Assembly: GCA_011526365.1 (NCBI GenBank)
Contig: WTIO01000065.1
Span: 47,473-111,472 of the forward strand
Length of the DNA stretch: 64,000 nucleotides
From: Flavobacteriales bacterium
GTDB taxonomy: Bacteria > Bacteroidota > Bacteroidia > Flavobacteriales > Flavobacteriaceae
Direction of reading: 5' to 3'
This document shows, one piece after another, positions 29,220 through 39,524 of this stretch (position 1 is its first letter; every line of letters begins with the position of its first letter). Position numbers and translations under genes: made by a program. Under the pieces are notes generated by a model, which was not told where the DNA came from, did not search any database, and saw nothing but the letters and a program-made list of their open reading frames with translations.

Positions 29220-30215
29220 TTATGGTTTTTGAAGTACCCGATTAAAAAAGGTAATGGCGTCCTCAACGACTTCTTGATAGTTGGGATTGGTAAATTGTCC
29301 TACAATCACATGATCGCCTGCATTGGGATAGGCTTTTGCCTGTTTCAATGAATCAGGTGTACCCAATTGCGCAAACATTTTTTTCATTCCCGCCACGGAA
29401 ACCACACTGTCCTGATGTATTTCATCTTTGTAATAATAGCCCATAAATACGGGCTGCTTCACCGTGTTGAACACCTGTTTTTTCATCGTCACATCCAGTA
29501 GTTTTTGCAGGTGGGGCCCTGCTTCTACACGATAGCGCGTCGTCCAGTAGGCTTTTTTAGCAGCGGTAATTTTATCCATGGTATGGAAATTTCCTCCCGA
29601 AAAGAAACGGGCCAACTGCAATCCCCAGGGCTTGGATAAAATTCCTACTCGCTTGTCAAAAACTGCTACATTGGGCGAAAAAAGTCCCATGGCAGCAATT
29701 TGAGGATGCGTACTAAGGGCTAAAGCCAAAGTGCCTCCGGTAGAAGTCCCCAAAACCACAACCCGCTCACCTAGGGCAGCTGCAACGGCAATGGCTTCAC
29801 GGGCGCTGTCGATATATTGCTCGGCAGTAAAATCCAATAAAGGGTCGTCTTCTACCAAACCGTGGTCCCAAAGTCGGGGAAGGTATAAATTGGCCTTCAA
29901 GGCTTTGGCAATAGCCAAATGTGCTGGTGCCCCTTCACCCTGACTGGCCGAAAAGCCATGTAAATACACGACACTAACTGGGGTTTTTTGAGGAATACTG
30001 TCGTAAAATATAATTTGAGCCGCATTGTTTGGACGTATATTGGGAAATTGTGCTTCCTTCTGTTGCACCCAAAATTGGAGACTGTCCATGGATTTTGGCA
30101 CCATTGGAAACGGCTTATTAAGCTCAGGAGTGGCAACTCGCGGGCCTACCAAATAGATGCCTCCAAGGAGAAGGAGTATACCCAAAATGGCATTGAAAAT
30201 TTTTCTCATGGTCAT
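29220..30215 (-). CDS. Alpha/beta hydrolase, membrane-anchored or exported
   Basis: N-terminal hydrophobic segment; VVYLHGFSASQGE, VVLGTSTGGTLALALS nucleophile elbow, C-terminal NAGDHVIVG. Confidence 0.88.
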   Translation of the reverse strand: MTMRKIFNAILGILLLLGGIYLVGPRVATPELNKPFPMVPKSMDSLQFWVQQKEAQFPNIRPNNAAQIIFYDSIPQKTPVSVVYLHGFSASQGEGAPAHLAIAKALKANLYLPRLWDHGLVEDDPLLDFTAEQYIDSAREAIAVAAALGERVVVLGTSTGGTLALALSTHPQIAAMGLFSPNVAVFDKRVGILSKPWGLQLARFFSGGNFHTMDKITAAKKAYWTTRYRVEAGPHLQKLLDVTMKKQVFNTVKQPVFMGYYYKDEIHQDSVVSVAGMKKMFAQLGTPDSLKQAKAYPNAGDHVIVGQFTNPNYQEVVEDAITFFNRVLQKP

Positions 30216-31168
30216 TGGTCAAAAAGGACTTGTATAAATTCTTGACTGTCGAAAAGTTGCAGGTCTTCCACTTGTTCACCAATACCTATATATTTTACAG
30301 GTATCTGAAATTGATCCGAAATACCCATTACCACACCACCTTTTGCAGTGCCGTCTAGCTTAGTAATTGCTAACGCTGTCACTTCTGTTGCGGCGGTAAA
30401 TTGCTTGGCTTGTTCAAAAGCATTTTGCCCAGTAGAGCCATCCAACACAAGGAGGACTTCTTGGGGGGCTTCGGGCAATAATTTTGCCATCACCTTTTTA
30501 ACCTTTGTCAATTCTTGCATAAGGTTCACCTTGTTGTGCAAACGTCCTGCGGTATCAATAAGTACCACATCGGCATTTTGTGCAATAGCAGATTGGAGGG
30601 TGTCAAAAGCTACAGATGCAGGGTCGCTTCCCATCTGCTGACGGACTAAAGGAACCCCCACCCGATCGGCCCAAATTTGCAACTGATCGATGGCGCCTGC
30701 ACGAAAAGTATCTGCTGCCCCTAAAATCACTTTTTTACCCGCCTGATGGTAGTGGTGGGCCAGTTTGCCAATAGTGGTGGTTTTGCCCACGCCATTTACA
30801 CCTACCACCATGACTACGTGGGGAGTGGCTGCTAAAGGGGCATCAAAACGAAGCGGTTGCTCGGGGTTGGAGTGTTTTAACACTGCCGTTATTTCTTCCC
30901 GCATGATTCCTGCAAGGGCCTCTACACCAAGAAATTTATCTCGGGCTACTCGTTCCTCCAGGGCTTTTATAATTTTAATAGTAGTGGCTACCCCAACATC
31001 GGAGCGAAGAAGCACCTCCTCCAATTCATCCAGCAAATCATCGTCAATTTTACTTTTCCCTACCAGAGCGGTTCCCAGTTTTGAAAAAAATGATTTTTTT
31101 GTTTGCTGCAACCCCGTTTGGAGTTGTTTTTTTTGGGTTTTTGAAAAAAGCGAGCGCAGTTTGTTCAT
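30212..31168 (-). CDS. ftsY: Signal recognition particle receptor FtsY
   Basis: VGVNGVGKTTTIGKLA, AADTFRAGAIDQLQIWADR, VLIDTAGRL, AITKLDGTAKGGVV; the listed start 31189 lies inside a terminator hairpin. Confidence 0.96.
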   Translation of the reverse strand: MNKLRSLFSKTQKKQLQTGLQQTKKSFFSKLGTALVGKSKIDDDLLDELEEVLLRSDVGVATTIKIIKALEERVARDKFLGVEALAGIMREEITAVLKHSNPEQPLRFDAPLAATPHVVMVVGVNGVGKTTTIGKLAHHYHQAGKKVILGAADTFRAGAIDQLQIWADRVGVPLVRQQMGSDPASVAFDTLQSAIAQNADVVLIDTAGRLHNKVNLMQELTKVKKVMAKLLPEAPQEVLLVLDGSTGQNAFEQAKQFTAATEVTALAITKLDGTAKGGVVMGISDQFQIPVKYIGIGEQVEDLQLFDSQEFIQVLFDQ

Positions 31169-31171
31169 AGC

Positions 31172-31202
31172 AAAAAAAAAGCTACTCAAAAGTAGCTTTT
31201 TT
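31172..31202 (-). terminator. Rho-independent terminator for rpmB-rpmG-DUF4295
   Basis: AGCTACT/CAAA/AGTAGCT stem with A/T runs on both sides. Confidence 0.85.
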
Positions 31203-31220
31203 CATTGAATTTGTAAGTAT

Positions 31221-31373
31221 TTACTGATTGCTTAACCAATCATTGGCCATGTCTGGAGGAATGATGGTTTCCACAAATGAATAACTTTTAGCACCGTCTT
31301 TCTTTACCATTTTAATGGCCTTAGTAAGACGCTTGGATCCGGTTTGTAAACTTGCTACAGATTTCTTTGCCAT
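31221..31373 (-). CDS. DUF4295 family small protein (50 aa)
   Basis: MAKKSVASLQTGSKRLTKAIKMVKKDGAKSYSFVETIIPPDMANDWLSNQ, read by hand from minus strand; absent from the supplied ORF track; directly after rpmG. Confidence 0.93.
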   Translation of the reverse strand: MAKKSVASLQTGSKRLTKAIKMVKKDGAKSYSFVETIIPPDMANDWLSNQ

Positions 31374-31375
31374 GA

Positions 31376-31558
31376 TTATTTAATTTCTTTGTGAACCGTC
31401 ATCTTTTTTAAGATGGGGTTAAATTTTTTGATTTCTAAACGGTCGGGGCTGTTTTTTTTATTCTTGGTTGTAATGTAACGCGATGTACCTGGTTGCCCAG
31501 AAGCTTTGTGCTCTGTACATTCCAAAATTACTTGTACGCGATTGCCTTTTTTAGCCAT
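31376..31558 (-). CDS. rpmG: 50S ribosomal protein L33
   Basis: [52 protein letters not shown]. Confidence 0.97.
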   Translation of the reverse strand: MAKKGNRVQVILECTEHKASGQPGTSRYITTKNKKNSPDRLEIKKFNPILKKMTVHKEIK

Positions 31559-31564
31559 GGTGAA

Positions 31565-31801
31565 TTATTTTAATACGCCTTGTGCGCGTGCTTCTTTAAG
31601 TACGGCAGAAATGCCTTTTTTGTTGATCGTTTTAAGTACAGACGCCTTTAATTTTAGGGTAATCCACTTGTCCTCTTCGGGAATGTAGAACCGCTTTTTA
31701 ATTAAATTGATGTCAAAACGACGGCGTGTTTTGTTCATAGCGTGAGAAACGTTGTTCCCAAACATGACTTTTTTTCCAGTAATTTCACAAACCTTTGCCA
31801 T
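31565..31801 (-). CDS. rpmB: 50S ribosomal protein L28
   Basis: [33 protein letters not shown]. Confidence 0.97.
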   Translation of the reverse strand: MAKVCEITGKKVMFGNNVSHAMNKTRRRFDINLIKKRFYIPEEDKWITLKLKASVLKTINKKGISAVLKEARAQGVLK

Positions 31802-31830
31802 AAGCTTAAGTCTTCTTGATTAGCAGGACG

Positions 31831-31838
31831 CAAATTTA
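31831..31838 (-). promoter_or_regulatory. -7 promoter element (TAAATTTG) for rpmB operon
   Basis: TAnnTTTG about 30 bp upstream of rpmB. Confidence 0.45.
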
Positions 31839-31887
31839 AACTATTTTCTCGAGTTAAAAAATTTAAATTCAGAAGTTTTAATTCCTT

Positions 31888-33129
31888 CTAAACTAGGGCC
31901 CGATACAGCATTTCAAAGGCCTTGTTTACTGACTTTTGGATAACACGCTCCCGGTGATTCCCCATCATAAAATATTCTACAAAAACACCGTTAGGTGTGG
32001 CTATGGCAATAAAAACTGCGCCTACGGCTGCGGTGCCCTCTTCTGTTGTAGGGCCTGCATTACCTGTTACGCCTATGGCATAATCGGTTTTAAATTCTTT
32101 TTGTGCGCCTAGTGCCATTGCTTTGGCCACAGCAGCACTCACTACACCGTGTTCGTCAATTACCTCAGGGGTAACCCCCAAAAAATGGGCTTTAGCACTT
32201 GGCGCATAGGTTACGGCACTCCCCTTAAAAAATTGCGATGCCCCCGCATGGGCGGTAATTCGAGAAGCAATAGTTCCTCCCGTACAGCTTTCAGCACATG
32301 AAAGGGTGTATTTGCTTTCCTTTAAGCGCTGCCCAATTTGAACCTCAATGGGGTGCTCTTCTTCTAAACCAAAATAAATGTCCTCAATGAGGGGCAGTAC
32401 TGCTGCTATTTGTTCGTCCATTTGGGATTGCAATTCGTTTAAATCTTTCCCTTTGGTGGACAAACGGAGGCGCACACGTCCCAAACTGGGCAAATAGGCC
32501 AGTTTTATAGTGGGTGGAAGTTTGGCTTCCCAGTCGGCAATACGCTCGGCAATAACACTTTCCCCTAGGCCATAGGTCAAAAGGGTTTTGTGAAGAATAT
32601 GGGGCATTTCAAAACGCTGCTGCAAGGCCTTAAGAATCCCGTTTTCCAAAAGGGATTTCATTTCATAGGGAACCCCGGGGAGGGAGACCACCACCTTATC
32701 GTTATGGTCAAACCACATGCCCGAAGCCGTGCCAAAAGCATTTTTAAAAATTCGGGCTTTTTCGGGGAGCATTGCCTGTTGTCGATTGGTTTCAGCAATT
32801 GGCGTGGCTACATATTTTTTAAAAATGGCTTCTATGTGTTCTAAAATGTCGGGATACCACACCAAACGGTCATTAAAGTAATCTGTAAGGGTGTGTTTGG
32901 TAATATCGTCGTTGGTGGGACCCAATCCGCCTGTAAATAGCACAATGTCTGCACGGGTAAAGGCCGCTTCAAGGCTCTTTACAATGTGTTCTTTTGCATC
33001 GCTTATGCTTGTGATTTGTACCACTTCCACCCCAATTGCATTCAATGCTTTTGCCATGTAGGTGGCATTGGTATTTACAATTTGCCCAATGAGTATTTCG
33101 TCGCCTATGGAAATTAGTTCTGCACGCAT
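31888..33129 (-). CDS. cinA: CinA-family protein (MoaB-like N-domain plus PncC-like C-domain)
   Basis: AELISIGDEILIGQIVNTNATYMAKAL, LFTGGLGPTNDDITK, AESCTGGTIASRIT, YAIGVTGNAGP. Confidence 0.94.
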   Translation of the reverse strand: MRAELISIGDEILIGQIVNTNATYMAKALNAIGVEVVQITSISDAKEHIVKSLEAAFTRADIVLFTGGLGPTNDDITKHTLTDYFNDRLVWYPDILEHIEAIFKKYVATPIAETNRQQAMLPEKARIFKNAFGTASGMWFDHNDKVVVSLPGVPYEMKSLLENGILKALQQRFEMPHILHKTLLTYGLGESVIAERIADWEAKLPPTIKLAYLPSLGRVRLRLSTKGKDLNELQSQMDEQIAAVLPLIEDIYFGLEEEHPIEVQIGQRLKESKYTLSCAESCTGGTIASRITAHAGASQFFKGSAVTYAPSAKAHFLGVTPEVIDEHGVVSAAVAKAMALGAQKEFKTDYAIGVTGNAGPTTEEGTAAVGAVFIAIATPNGVFVEYFMMGNHRERVIQKSVNKAFEMLYRALV

Positions 33130-33741
33130 CTATTTCACGTTTAATTGAAGGGCGGGCTGGCCTTCCAAAAAGGCTTCCAAGCGATCGTTTTCTACCACGG
33201 GACCAACACCTGACGGGGTTCCCGTAAACAAGATGTCCCCAATTTTAAGGGTGAAAAATTGCGACACATAGGCAATTAAGGCATCAATAGACCACAGCAT
33301 TTGTGCGGTGGTTCCCTTCTGCACAACTTGCCCGTTTTTACGCAGTTCGAAGTGCAGTTTATTAAGGTCTTCAAATTGACTTTTGTCAAACCAGTTGCCA
33401 AGTGCTGTAGCGCCATCAAAAGCTTTGGCTTTTTCCCAGGGCAAGCCCTTGGACTTTAAGGTTTGCTGTAAATCGCGGGCGGTAAAATCAATTCCCAAAC
33501 CAATTTCTTGATAGTATTTGTGTGCAAACTGCTCCTGGATGTGCTTCCCTATACGATTGATTTTTACCACCACTTCAATTTCGTGATGTACGTCATTTGA
33601 AAAATGCGGTAAGTAAAAGGGATGATTTTTTTGTCCAATGGTGGTGTCCGGTTTTAGGAAAACCACGGGGTCTTTGGGACGTTCGTTGTGTAATTCGTCT
33701 ATATGAGCAGCATAGTTTCGACCAATACAAATGATTTTCAT
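33130..33741 (-). CDS. Fumarylacetoacetate hydrolase family protein
   Basis: KIICIGRNYAAHIDEL, DPVVFLKPDTTI, HHEIEVVVKI, GDILFTGTPSGVGPV. Confidence 0.93.
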   Translation of the reverse strand: MKIICIGRNYAAHIDELHNERPKDPVVFLKPDTTIGQKNHPFYLPHFSNDVHHEIEVVVKINRIGKHIQEQFAHKYYQEIGLGIDFTARDLQQTLKSKGLPWEKAKAFDGATALGNWFDKSQFEDLNKLHFELRKNGQVVQKGTTAQMLWSIDALIAYVSQFFTLKIGDILFTGTPSGVGPVVENDRLEAFLEGQPALQLNVK

Positions 33742-33752
33742 TGCTCGTGGTG

Positions 33753-34526
33753 CTACTGGTTAAAATTTCGAAGACGGATTTGCGTGAGGACTTTTTTGGT
33801 GTAGCGTGGAAAATCGGCATTGAGTAACCATCCAAAATAGCCGGGTTCAGTTTCCAATACCTCAACCACGGTTTTTCCCTTGTGTTTTCCAAAGCCAAAG
33901 CATTCTTGGTCGTCCTCATTGTACACAATAAACCCAGCAAAATCAGCTGATTTACGGCGTGTGGTAAAGGCGCTTAACTCGGGGACATTGCCTTCCAATT
34001 CAGTGTAACGCTCCAGTTGTGCCAGCAGCACATCATGCGTGGCTTGGGTGTCTGCCAAAGCCGTATGCGCATCAGTAAGTTCTTTTTGGCAGTAAAATTT
34101 TAGGGCTGCACTAAGGGTGCGTTGCTCCATTTTATGGAAAATAGTTTGCACGTCCACACTTTTTACTGCCTTAAAATCAAAGTCGATTTCAGCACGTAGG
34201 AATTCTTCTGCCAATAGGGGGATATCAAAGCGATCAGAATTATACCCAGCCAAATCGCAATGTTCCATAAATCGCAGGATCTCTTGTCCAGCCTCTTTAA
34301 AGGTGGGGGCATCAGCCACATCGGCATCGGTGATACCGTGTACCGCACTTGCTTGTTGGGGTATGGGTTGTTCGGGGTTGATCAACCAACGGGCTTCTTC
34401 TACGATACCGTCGGGGTGGCGCTTTAAAACCGCAATTTCTACAATACGGTCGTTAGAAATATTGGTACCTGTGGTTTCTAAATCAAAAAAGCAAAGGGGT
34501 CGTGTAAGGGTCAACGGCATAATCAA
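33753..34526 (-). CDS. 3'-5' exonuclease, DnaQ/Pol III epsilon-like
   Basis: LCFFDLETTGTNISNDRIVEIAV, GYNSDRFDIPLL, HTALADTQATHDVL. Confidence 0.93.
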   Translation of the reverse strand: MIMPLTLTRPLCFFDLETTGTNISNDRIVEIAVLKRHPDGIVEEARWLINPEQPIPQQASAVHGITDADVADAPTFKEAGQEILRFMEHCDLAGYNSDRFDIPLLAEEFLRAEIDFDFKAVKSVDVQTIFHKMEQRTLSAALKFYCQKELTDAHTALADTQATHDVLLAQLERYTELEGNVPELSAFTTRRKSADFAGFIVYNEDDQECFGFGKHKGKTVVEVLETEPGYFGWLLNADFPRYTKKVLTQIRLRNFNQ

Positions 34527-35884
34527 AAGGGAAGTAGTTCGTTCCAGTTTTCAAGGTAATCGGCTACATTTTTTACAAATTGACTTCCCATGGCTCCGTT
34601 AATAATGCGGTGATCATAACTGTGGGAGAGGATAAGTTTTTGGCGAATGCCAATAAAATCGCCTTCGGGGGTTTCTATTACTGCGGGCATTTTACGTATG
34701 GCCCCTATGGCTAAAATTCCAACCTGAGGTTGATTGATGATGGGTGTTCCCATGATGGAACCAAAATGCCCTACATTGGTAAGGGTATAGGTGCCGTCTT
34801 GAATATCATCGGGCTTCAGCTCGTTTGAACGGGCCTTTCGAGCCAGTTCGTTTACGGCCTTGGCCATACCAACTAGGTTTAAATGATCTGCATTTTTAAT
34901 GACGGGCACAATGAGGTTACCATCGGCCAGAGCAGTGGCCATTCCGATATTTAGGGCTGCTTTCTGAATAATTTTGTCTCCATCAACAGCACTGTTTAAC
35001 AGCGGGAAGTCCCGAAGTGCTTTCACCAAGGCCGTAATAAACAAAGGAGTAAACGTGAGCTTTTCCCCAGTACGCTGGAAAAATTTCTCTTTCACTGCTT
35101 CGCGCCATTCCCAAAGTTGGGTAACATCCGCTTCTACAAAAGATTGTACGTGGGCCGAAGTGGCCTTACTATTAATCATATGATCCGCGATGAGTTTCCC
35201 CATACGGGTCATTTCAATGATTTGGTCTTTTCCTGTAGGCATGGTATCCTTTGGTGTTGGAGTTGGAGCAGTTGGCGTGGTGGGTGTTGCTGTGGGTTTG
35301 TGGGCGATGTAAGCCAAGATATCTTTCTTGGTTACCCTTCCCTGACTTCCGCTTCCAGGAATTTGTTCCAATTCTGCCAGCGAAATGCCTTCTTGCTTCG
35401 CAATATTTTTTACCAGAGGAGAATAAAATCTTGTAGCGGTTGTAGTGGTGTCCGCGGTTTCGGACACTTGCTGTTGCAGGCTTGTGATTTCCTCTTGTAA
35501 AACTTCAGCCTGAGGGGGAGCAGCTGTTTTTGGTGGAGCAGCCGGTGCTGCTGGGGGCGGTGTGGGTTCGGGGGTGGGTATAGGATCTGGAGTCGCTTCA
35601 ACAATCGCTGCGGAAGGTGCTTCTTTCGCACTAGCATCTGGACCATCGGTTTGAATGACAGCCATGACCTCCCCTACTTGCACTACGGCGTCTGCCGCAA
35701 ACTTTTTTTCAATGAGAATTCCAGCAACTTCAGAAGGCACATCAGAATCTACCTTGTCGGTTGCAATTTCCACTACAGATTCATCCACGGCTATGGTGTC
35801 CCCTTCTTCTTTAAGCCAATTTGTGATGGTGGCTTCAGCGACACTTTCGCCCATTTTAGGAAGTTTTAAAAGGTATGTTCCCAT
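34523..35884 (-). CDS. Dihydrolipoamide acyltransferase (2-oxo acid dehydrogenase E2)
   Basis: Lipoyl domain (EIATDKVDSDVPSE), Pro/Ala linker, peripheral-subunit-binding domain (SPLVKNIAKQEGISLAELEQIPGSGSQGRVTKKDI), catalytic LSHSYDHRIINGA. Confidence 0.94.
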   Translation of the reverse strand: MGTYLLKLPKMGESVAEATITNWLKEEGDTIAVDESVVEIATDKVDSDVPSEVAGILIEKKFAADAVVQVGEVMAVIQTDGPDASAKEAPSAAIVEATPDPIPTPEPTPPPAAPAAPPKTAAPPQAEVLQEEITSLQQQVSETADTTTTATRFYSPLVKNIAKQEGISLAELEQIPGSGSQGRVTKKDILAYIAHKPTATPTTPTAPTPTPKDTMPTGKDQIIEMTRMGKLIADHMINSKATSAHVQSFVEADVTQLWEWREAVKEKFFQRTGEKLTFTPLFITALVKALRDFPLLNSAVDGDKIIQKAALNIGMATALADGNLIVPVIKNADHLNLVGMAKAVNELARKARSNELKPDDIQDGTYTLTNVGHFGSIMGTPIINQPQVGILAIGAIRKMPAVIETPEGDFIGIRQKLILSHSYDHRIINGAMGSQFVKNVADYLENWNELLPF

Positions 35885-35900
35885 GCTTGTAATTGTATTG

Positions 35901-35908
35901 CAAATGTA
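35901..35908 (-). promoter_or_regulatory. -7 promoter element (TACATTTG) for E2 operon
   Basis: TAnnTTTG upstream of ATG 35884. Confidence 0.45.
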
Positions 35909-35954
35909 TCAAAATTATTCTGCTGATGGGTGTATTCCCAAAACAGAAAAATCC

Positions 35955-36572
35955 CTATTCTCGAAGTACTTCTTCATAAGGCAAACGCGATTGTATACTG
36001 CGGCCCAGGGTAAGCGCATCGGTATATTCGAGTTCATCCCCCACTGGAATCCCGCGCGCGATGACAGAAATTTTTACTCCTAACGGACCTAAAAGTTTGT
36101 ACATATAAAAATTGGTGGTATCTGCCTCCACGGTTGCACTCAATGCAAAAATGATTTCATTTACCCCTTCTTCTTTTACCCGTTGTACCAAAGCGTCGAG
36201 GGTAAGGTCATTGGGGCCAACACCCTCCATAGGGGAAATTATTCCTCCCAAAACGTGGTACAAGCCCTTAAACTGACTGGTACTCTCAATGGCCATCACA
36301 TCGCGTATGTCCTCAACCACACAAAGTATTGTTGCATCGCGTTTGGGATTGGCACAAATTTCACACAGGGGTTGGTCGGAGAGGTTGTGACACTTAGCAC
36401 AAAAGTTAATTTCACTACGCAAAGCCATTAGGGCTTCAGTAAGGTGTTGGGTTTGGGCTTGAGGTTGTTTGAGCAAATGCAGGGCCAAACGCAAGGCGCT
36501 GCGCTTTCCTATCCCTGGAAGTTGTGCAATTTCATCCACTGCACGCGCCAATAGTTTTGAGGAATAATCCAT
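35955..36572 (-). CDS. recR: Recombination protein RecR
   Basis: [59 protein letters not shown]. Confidence 0.97.
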   Translation of the reverse strand: MDYSSKLLARAVDEIAQLPGIGKRSALRLALHLLKQPQAQTQHLTEALMALRSEINFCAKCHNLSDQPLCEICANPKRDATILCVVEDIRDVMAIESTSQFKGLYHVLGGIISPMEGVGPNDLTLDALVQRVKEEGVNEIIFALSATVEADTTNFYMYKLLGPLGVKISVIARGIPVGDELEYTDALTLGRSIQSRLPYEEVLRE

Positions 36573-36611
36573 GCCGCAAATTAGTAAAATAATTGGTTGC
36601 TTCCGGTTTTG

Positions 36612-36619
36612 TATCTTTG
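36612..36619 (+). promoter_or_regulatory. -7 promoter element (TATCTTTG) for sodium:solute symporter
   Basis: TAnnTTTG 17 bp upstream of ATG 36637. Confidence 0.45.
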
Positions 36620-36636
36620 ATTAGGATTAGAATTTT

Positions 36637-38097
36637 ATGCTTACACCGCTCTTAATTTTGGCCCTCATTGGGGGATATTTTTTAGTACTTATTGGAATTT
36701 CATTTGCGACCAGCAAACAGGCCAACAACCGCGTATTTTTTCAGGCCAACAAAAATGCTCCATGGTATTTGGTGGCCTTTGGAATGGTGGGGGCTTCCTT
36801 ATCGGGGGTAACCTTTATCTCTGTTCCCGGTTGGGTGGGCGATGCTCAACTCACCTATTTTCAGGTTGTACTGGGCTATATGCTGGGGTATTTTGTGGTA
36901 GCCTTTGTACTATTGCCCGTCTACTATCAAAACAATATTGTTTCTATTTACGAATATTTACAACAACGCTTTGGCCCTAAGAGTCACTTTACAGGGGCTT
37001 TTTTCTTTTTCATCTCACGGGTTTTGGGGGCTGCTTTTCGGTTGTTCCTTGTGGCGCTGGTGATGCAGCAATTTATTTTTGAAACTTTGGGAATACCTTT
37101 TGAAGTCACTGTGGTGTTTTCTATCCTGTTAATTTGGCTCTACACGCAAAAGGGGGGCATTAAAACCATTATTTGGACCGATACACTGCAAACCCTGTTG
37201 ATGCTTGTTGCTGTGGGCCTAACCATTTATTACCTCTTGAGTTATTTCAATTGGGGCATTGTAGATTTTTTTCAGTCGGAAGCCTTTGCCACTTATGGAA
37301 AAATTTGGGTGAGCGATTCATTTTTAACGCGTAATCACTTTTTAAAATCGCTGATTGGAGGAGCATTTATCACCATTTGTATGACAGGATTAGATCAGGA
37401 TATGATGCAAAAAAACCTGACCTGTAAAACCCAAAAAGACGCCCAAAAAAACATGGTTGTCTTTAGCTTTGTACTGGTAGGTATTACCTTTTTATTTTTA
37501 CTCCTTGGCGTACTGCTATACCATTACGCAAATCAAATGGAGATTGCTATGCCTTTGATGGACGGCCAACCCAAAACAGATTTATTATTTCCCGAAATTG
37601 CCTTAAAAAGTAAGCTTGGACTGGGGGTTGCCATCACCTTTATTTTGGGGCTTATAGCTGCCGCCTACAGTAGTGCTGACAGTGCGTTAACCTCGCTGAC
37701 GACTTCTTACTGTATTGATATTTTAAAACTGGATCAAAAACCTCAAGAGGAACAAGTTCGAACGCGCAAAAAAGTGCATATTAGCATGAGCATCCTACTA
37801 ATTGTAGTAGTGATTCTTTTTAAATATGTATTGGATCGCAATGTGATTGACGGGTTGCTTACGGTAGCCTCTTACACCTACGGCCCCCTTTTGGGCTTGT
37901 TTGCTTTTGGCATATTTACAAAATACCAAATTAAAGACCGCTATGTGTTGTGGATTGCACTTGTTTGTGTAACACTTATTTTCGCGTTAGGTAATCTGCC
38001 TGCGAGCTGGTTGGGAGGCTACGAATTGGGGTACGAATTGCTTCCGCTAAACGGTCTCTTAATGTTTCTAGGTCTCGTATTGATTCGTCGCCAATAA
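36637..38097 (+). CDS. Sodium:solute symporter family protein
   Basis: Many TM helices; [38 protein letters not shown]. Confidence 0.92.
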   Translation: MLTPLLILALIGGYFLVLIGISFATSKQANNRVFFQANKNAPWYLVAFGMVGASLSGVTFISVPGWVGDAQLTYFQVVLGYMLGYFVVAFVLLPVYYQNNIVSIYEYLQQRFGPKSHFTGAFFFFISRVLGAAFRLFLVALVMQQFIFETLGIPFEVTVVFSILLIWLYTQKGGIKTIIWTDTLQTLLMLVAVGLTIYYLLSYFNWGIVDFFQSEAFATYGKIWVSDSFLTRNHFLKSLIGGAFITICMTGLDQDMMQKNLTCKTQKDAQKNMVVFSFVLVGITFLFLLLGVLLYHYANQMEIAMPLMDGQPKTDLLFPEIALKSKLGLGVAITFILGLIAAAYSSADSALTSLTTSYCIDILKLDQKPQEEQVRTRKKVHISMSILLIVVVILFKYVLDRNVIDGLLTVASYTYGPLLGLFAFGIFTKYQIKDRYVLWIALVCVTLIFALGNLPASWLGGYELGYELLPLNGLLMFLGLVLIRRQ

Positions 38098-38442
38098 CAC
38101 CAAATTACAGGCGTTTTCTACAGCTATACCTTCATTCTGCAAGCGTTGGGCAAATGCTGGATTTTCGGTGCCAGGGTTAAACAACACCCGCTGGGGCTGC
38201 AGTGCAATAATTTTATCGTAGTACATTTCTTGGCGGGCAGGACTTAAATACATACTTACAGTATGAATGGGAGGCAGCTGCTCCAAGCTGGTTTTAAATT
38301 CAACACCTGCAACTGTACCCGTTTTGGCGCCCACAGCAACAACAGGATAGTTTTTTGCGCGTAATTGTGTTATGGCTTTATAAGCGTAGCGCTCGGGCTT
38401 GGTGGAAGCCCCTAATACCAGGGTGGTCCATTGTGCTACCAT
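38068..38442 (-). CDS. CoA-binding domain protein (YccU-like)
   Basis: [45 protein letters not shown]. Confidence 0.9.
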   Translation of the reverse strand: MVAQWTTLVLGASTKPERYAYKAITQLRAKNYPVVAVGAKTGTVAGVEFKTSLEQLPPIHTVSMYLSPARQEMYYDKIIALQPQRVLFNPGTENPAFAQRLQNEGIAVENACNLVLLATNQYET

Positions 38443-39446
38443 TTAATAATACTGCTTCCCCAAGTAAATCCACTACCAAAAGCAGCCAGCACCACAAGAT
38501 CACCCTGCTTTACACGGCCTTCCTCCCAGGCTTCTGTTAAGGCAATTGGAATAGATGCAGCTGTGGTATTACCGTAGCGCTGAATGTTGTTGTACACTTG
38601 ATCTTCCCCGAGTCCAAATTTTTTCTGAACAAATTGCGCAATACGTAAATTGGCTTGGTGGGGCACCAACAATTTGATGTCCTCTGCAGCCAGTTGGTTT
38701 TGCAATAGCCCTTCTTTAATGACCTCGCTAAAACGCACCACTGCATTTTTAAACACAAACTGTCCGTTCATATACGGGTAGTAGGAAGTATCTTCAGGAT
38801 CGTTTTCTTCCATAATTTGTGGCACCCAACGGTTGGTACTGGGTCCTATAAGTGAAAGTTCTTCGGCGTGTTTTCCTTCGGAATGCAAATGACTGGATAA
38901 AATACCGCGATCATCGTTTCCATCGTAGCGGGTAACCAATGCAGCACCTGCACCATCCCCAAATATCACCGATACATTTCTACCTCGCGTACTCATGTCT
39001 AGTCCTCCAGAGTGATTTTCTGAACCGATTACCAAAACATTTTTGTACATCCCTGTACGGACAAATTGATCTGCTGTAGCCAAGGCATATACAAAGCCCG
39101 AACACTGGTTTCGAATATCCATGGCAGGACAATCAGGGATGGCTAACAATTCCTGCACCAAAACGCCAGAGCCTGGAAAATAATAGTCGGGGCTTAGCGT
39201 AGCAAATAAAATAAGGTCTACCTCCTCGGCAGCACATTGTGCCCGCTCTAAAGCTATCTTTGCAGCTTCGGCTCCCATGCTGGCAGTGGTGTCTCCAGAG
39301 CCTTTGATGATGTGCCTTCGTTCTTGGATCCCGGTGCGTTCTACAATCCATTCGTCTGAGGTGTCCATTACCTTTTTCAAATCGTTGTTGGTAACCACGT
39401 TATCGGGGAGGTATTTTCCTAAACCGGCAATAATAGCTTTGTACAT
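38436..39446 (-). CDS. fabH: 3-oxoacyl-ACP synthase III family protein
   Basis: MYKAIIAGLGKYLPDNVVTN, MDIRNQCSGFVYAL, LLVPHQANLRI, YGNTTAASIPIALTEA. Confidence 0.94.
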   Translation of the reverse strand: MYKAIIAGLGKYLPDNVVTNNDLKKVMDTSDEWIVERTGIQERRHIIKGSGDTTASMGAEAAKIALERAQCAAEEVDLILFATLSPDYYFPGSGVLVQELLAIPDCPAMDIRNQCSGFVYALATADQFVRTGMYKNVLVIGSENHSGGLDMSTRGRNVSVIFGDGAGAALVTRYDGNDDRGILSSHLHSEGKHAEELSLIGPSTNRWVPQIMEENDPEDTSYYPYMNGQFVFKNAVVRFSEVIKEGLLQNQLAAEDIKLLVPHQANLRIAQFVQKKFGLGEDQVYNNIQRYGNTTAASIPIALTEAWEEGRVKQGDLVVLAAFGSGFTWGSSIIKW

Positions 39447-39468
39447 TCTTGTATTTTTTGGCAATATA

Positions 39469-39497
39469 AAAAAAACACCCTTGTGAAAAGGGTGTTT
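39469..39497 (-). terminator. Rho-independent terminator for TetR-like/ABC1 kinase pair
   Basis: AACACCCTT/GTGA/AAGGGTGTT stem; T-run on minus strand. Confidence 0.82.
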
Positions 39498-39524
39498 TAT
39501 CAATTACACAATAAAATAAACCAA

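Noticed and set aside
30765-31208. 147-aa plus-strand ORF antisense to ftsY
   Set aside because: Shadow ORF that also runs through the terminator hairpin.
34117-34602. 161-aa plus-strand ORF antisense to the DnaQ-like exonuclease and E2 genes
   Set aside because: Shadow ORF; the minus-strand proteins have full catalytic motifs.
35410-35646. 78-aa Pro/Gln/Leu-rich minus-strand ORF
   Set aside because: Alternate-frame reading of the repetitive Pro/Ala linker of the E2 gene.
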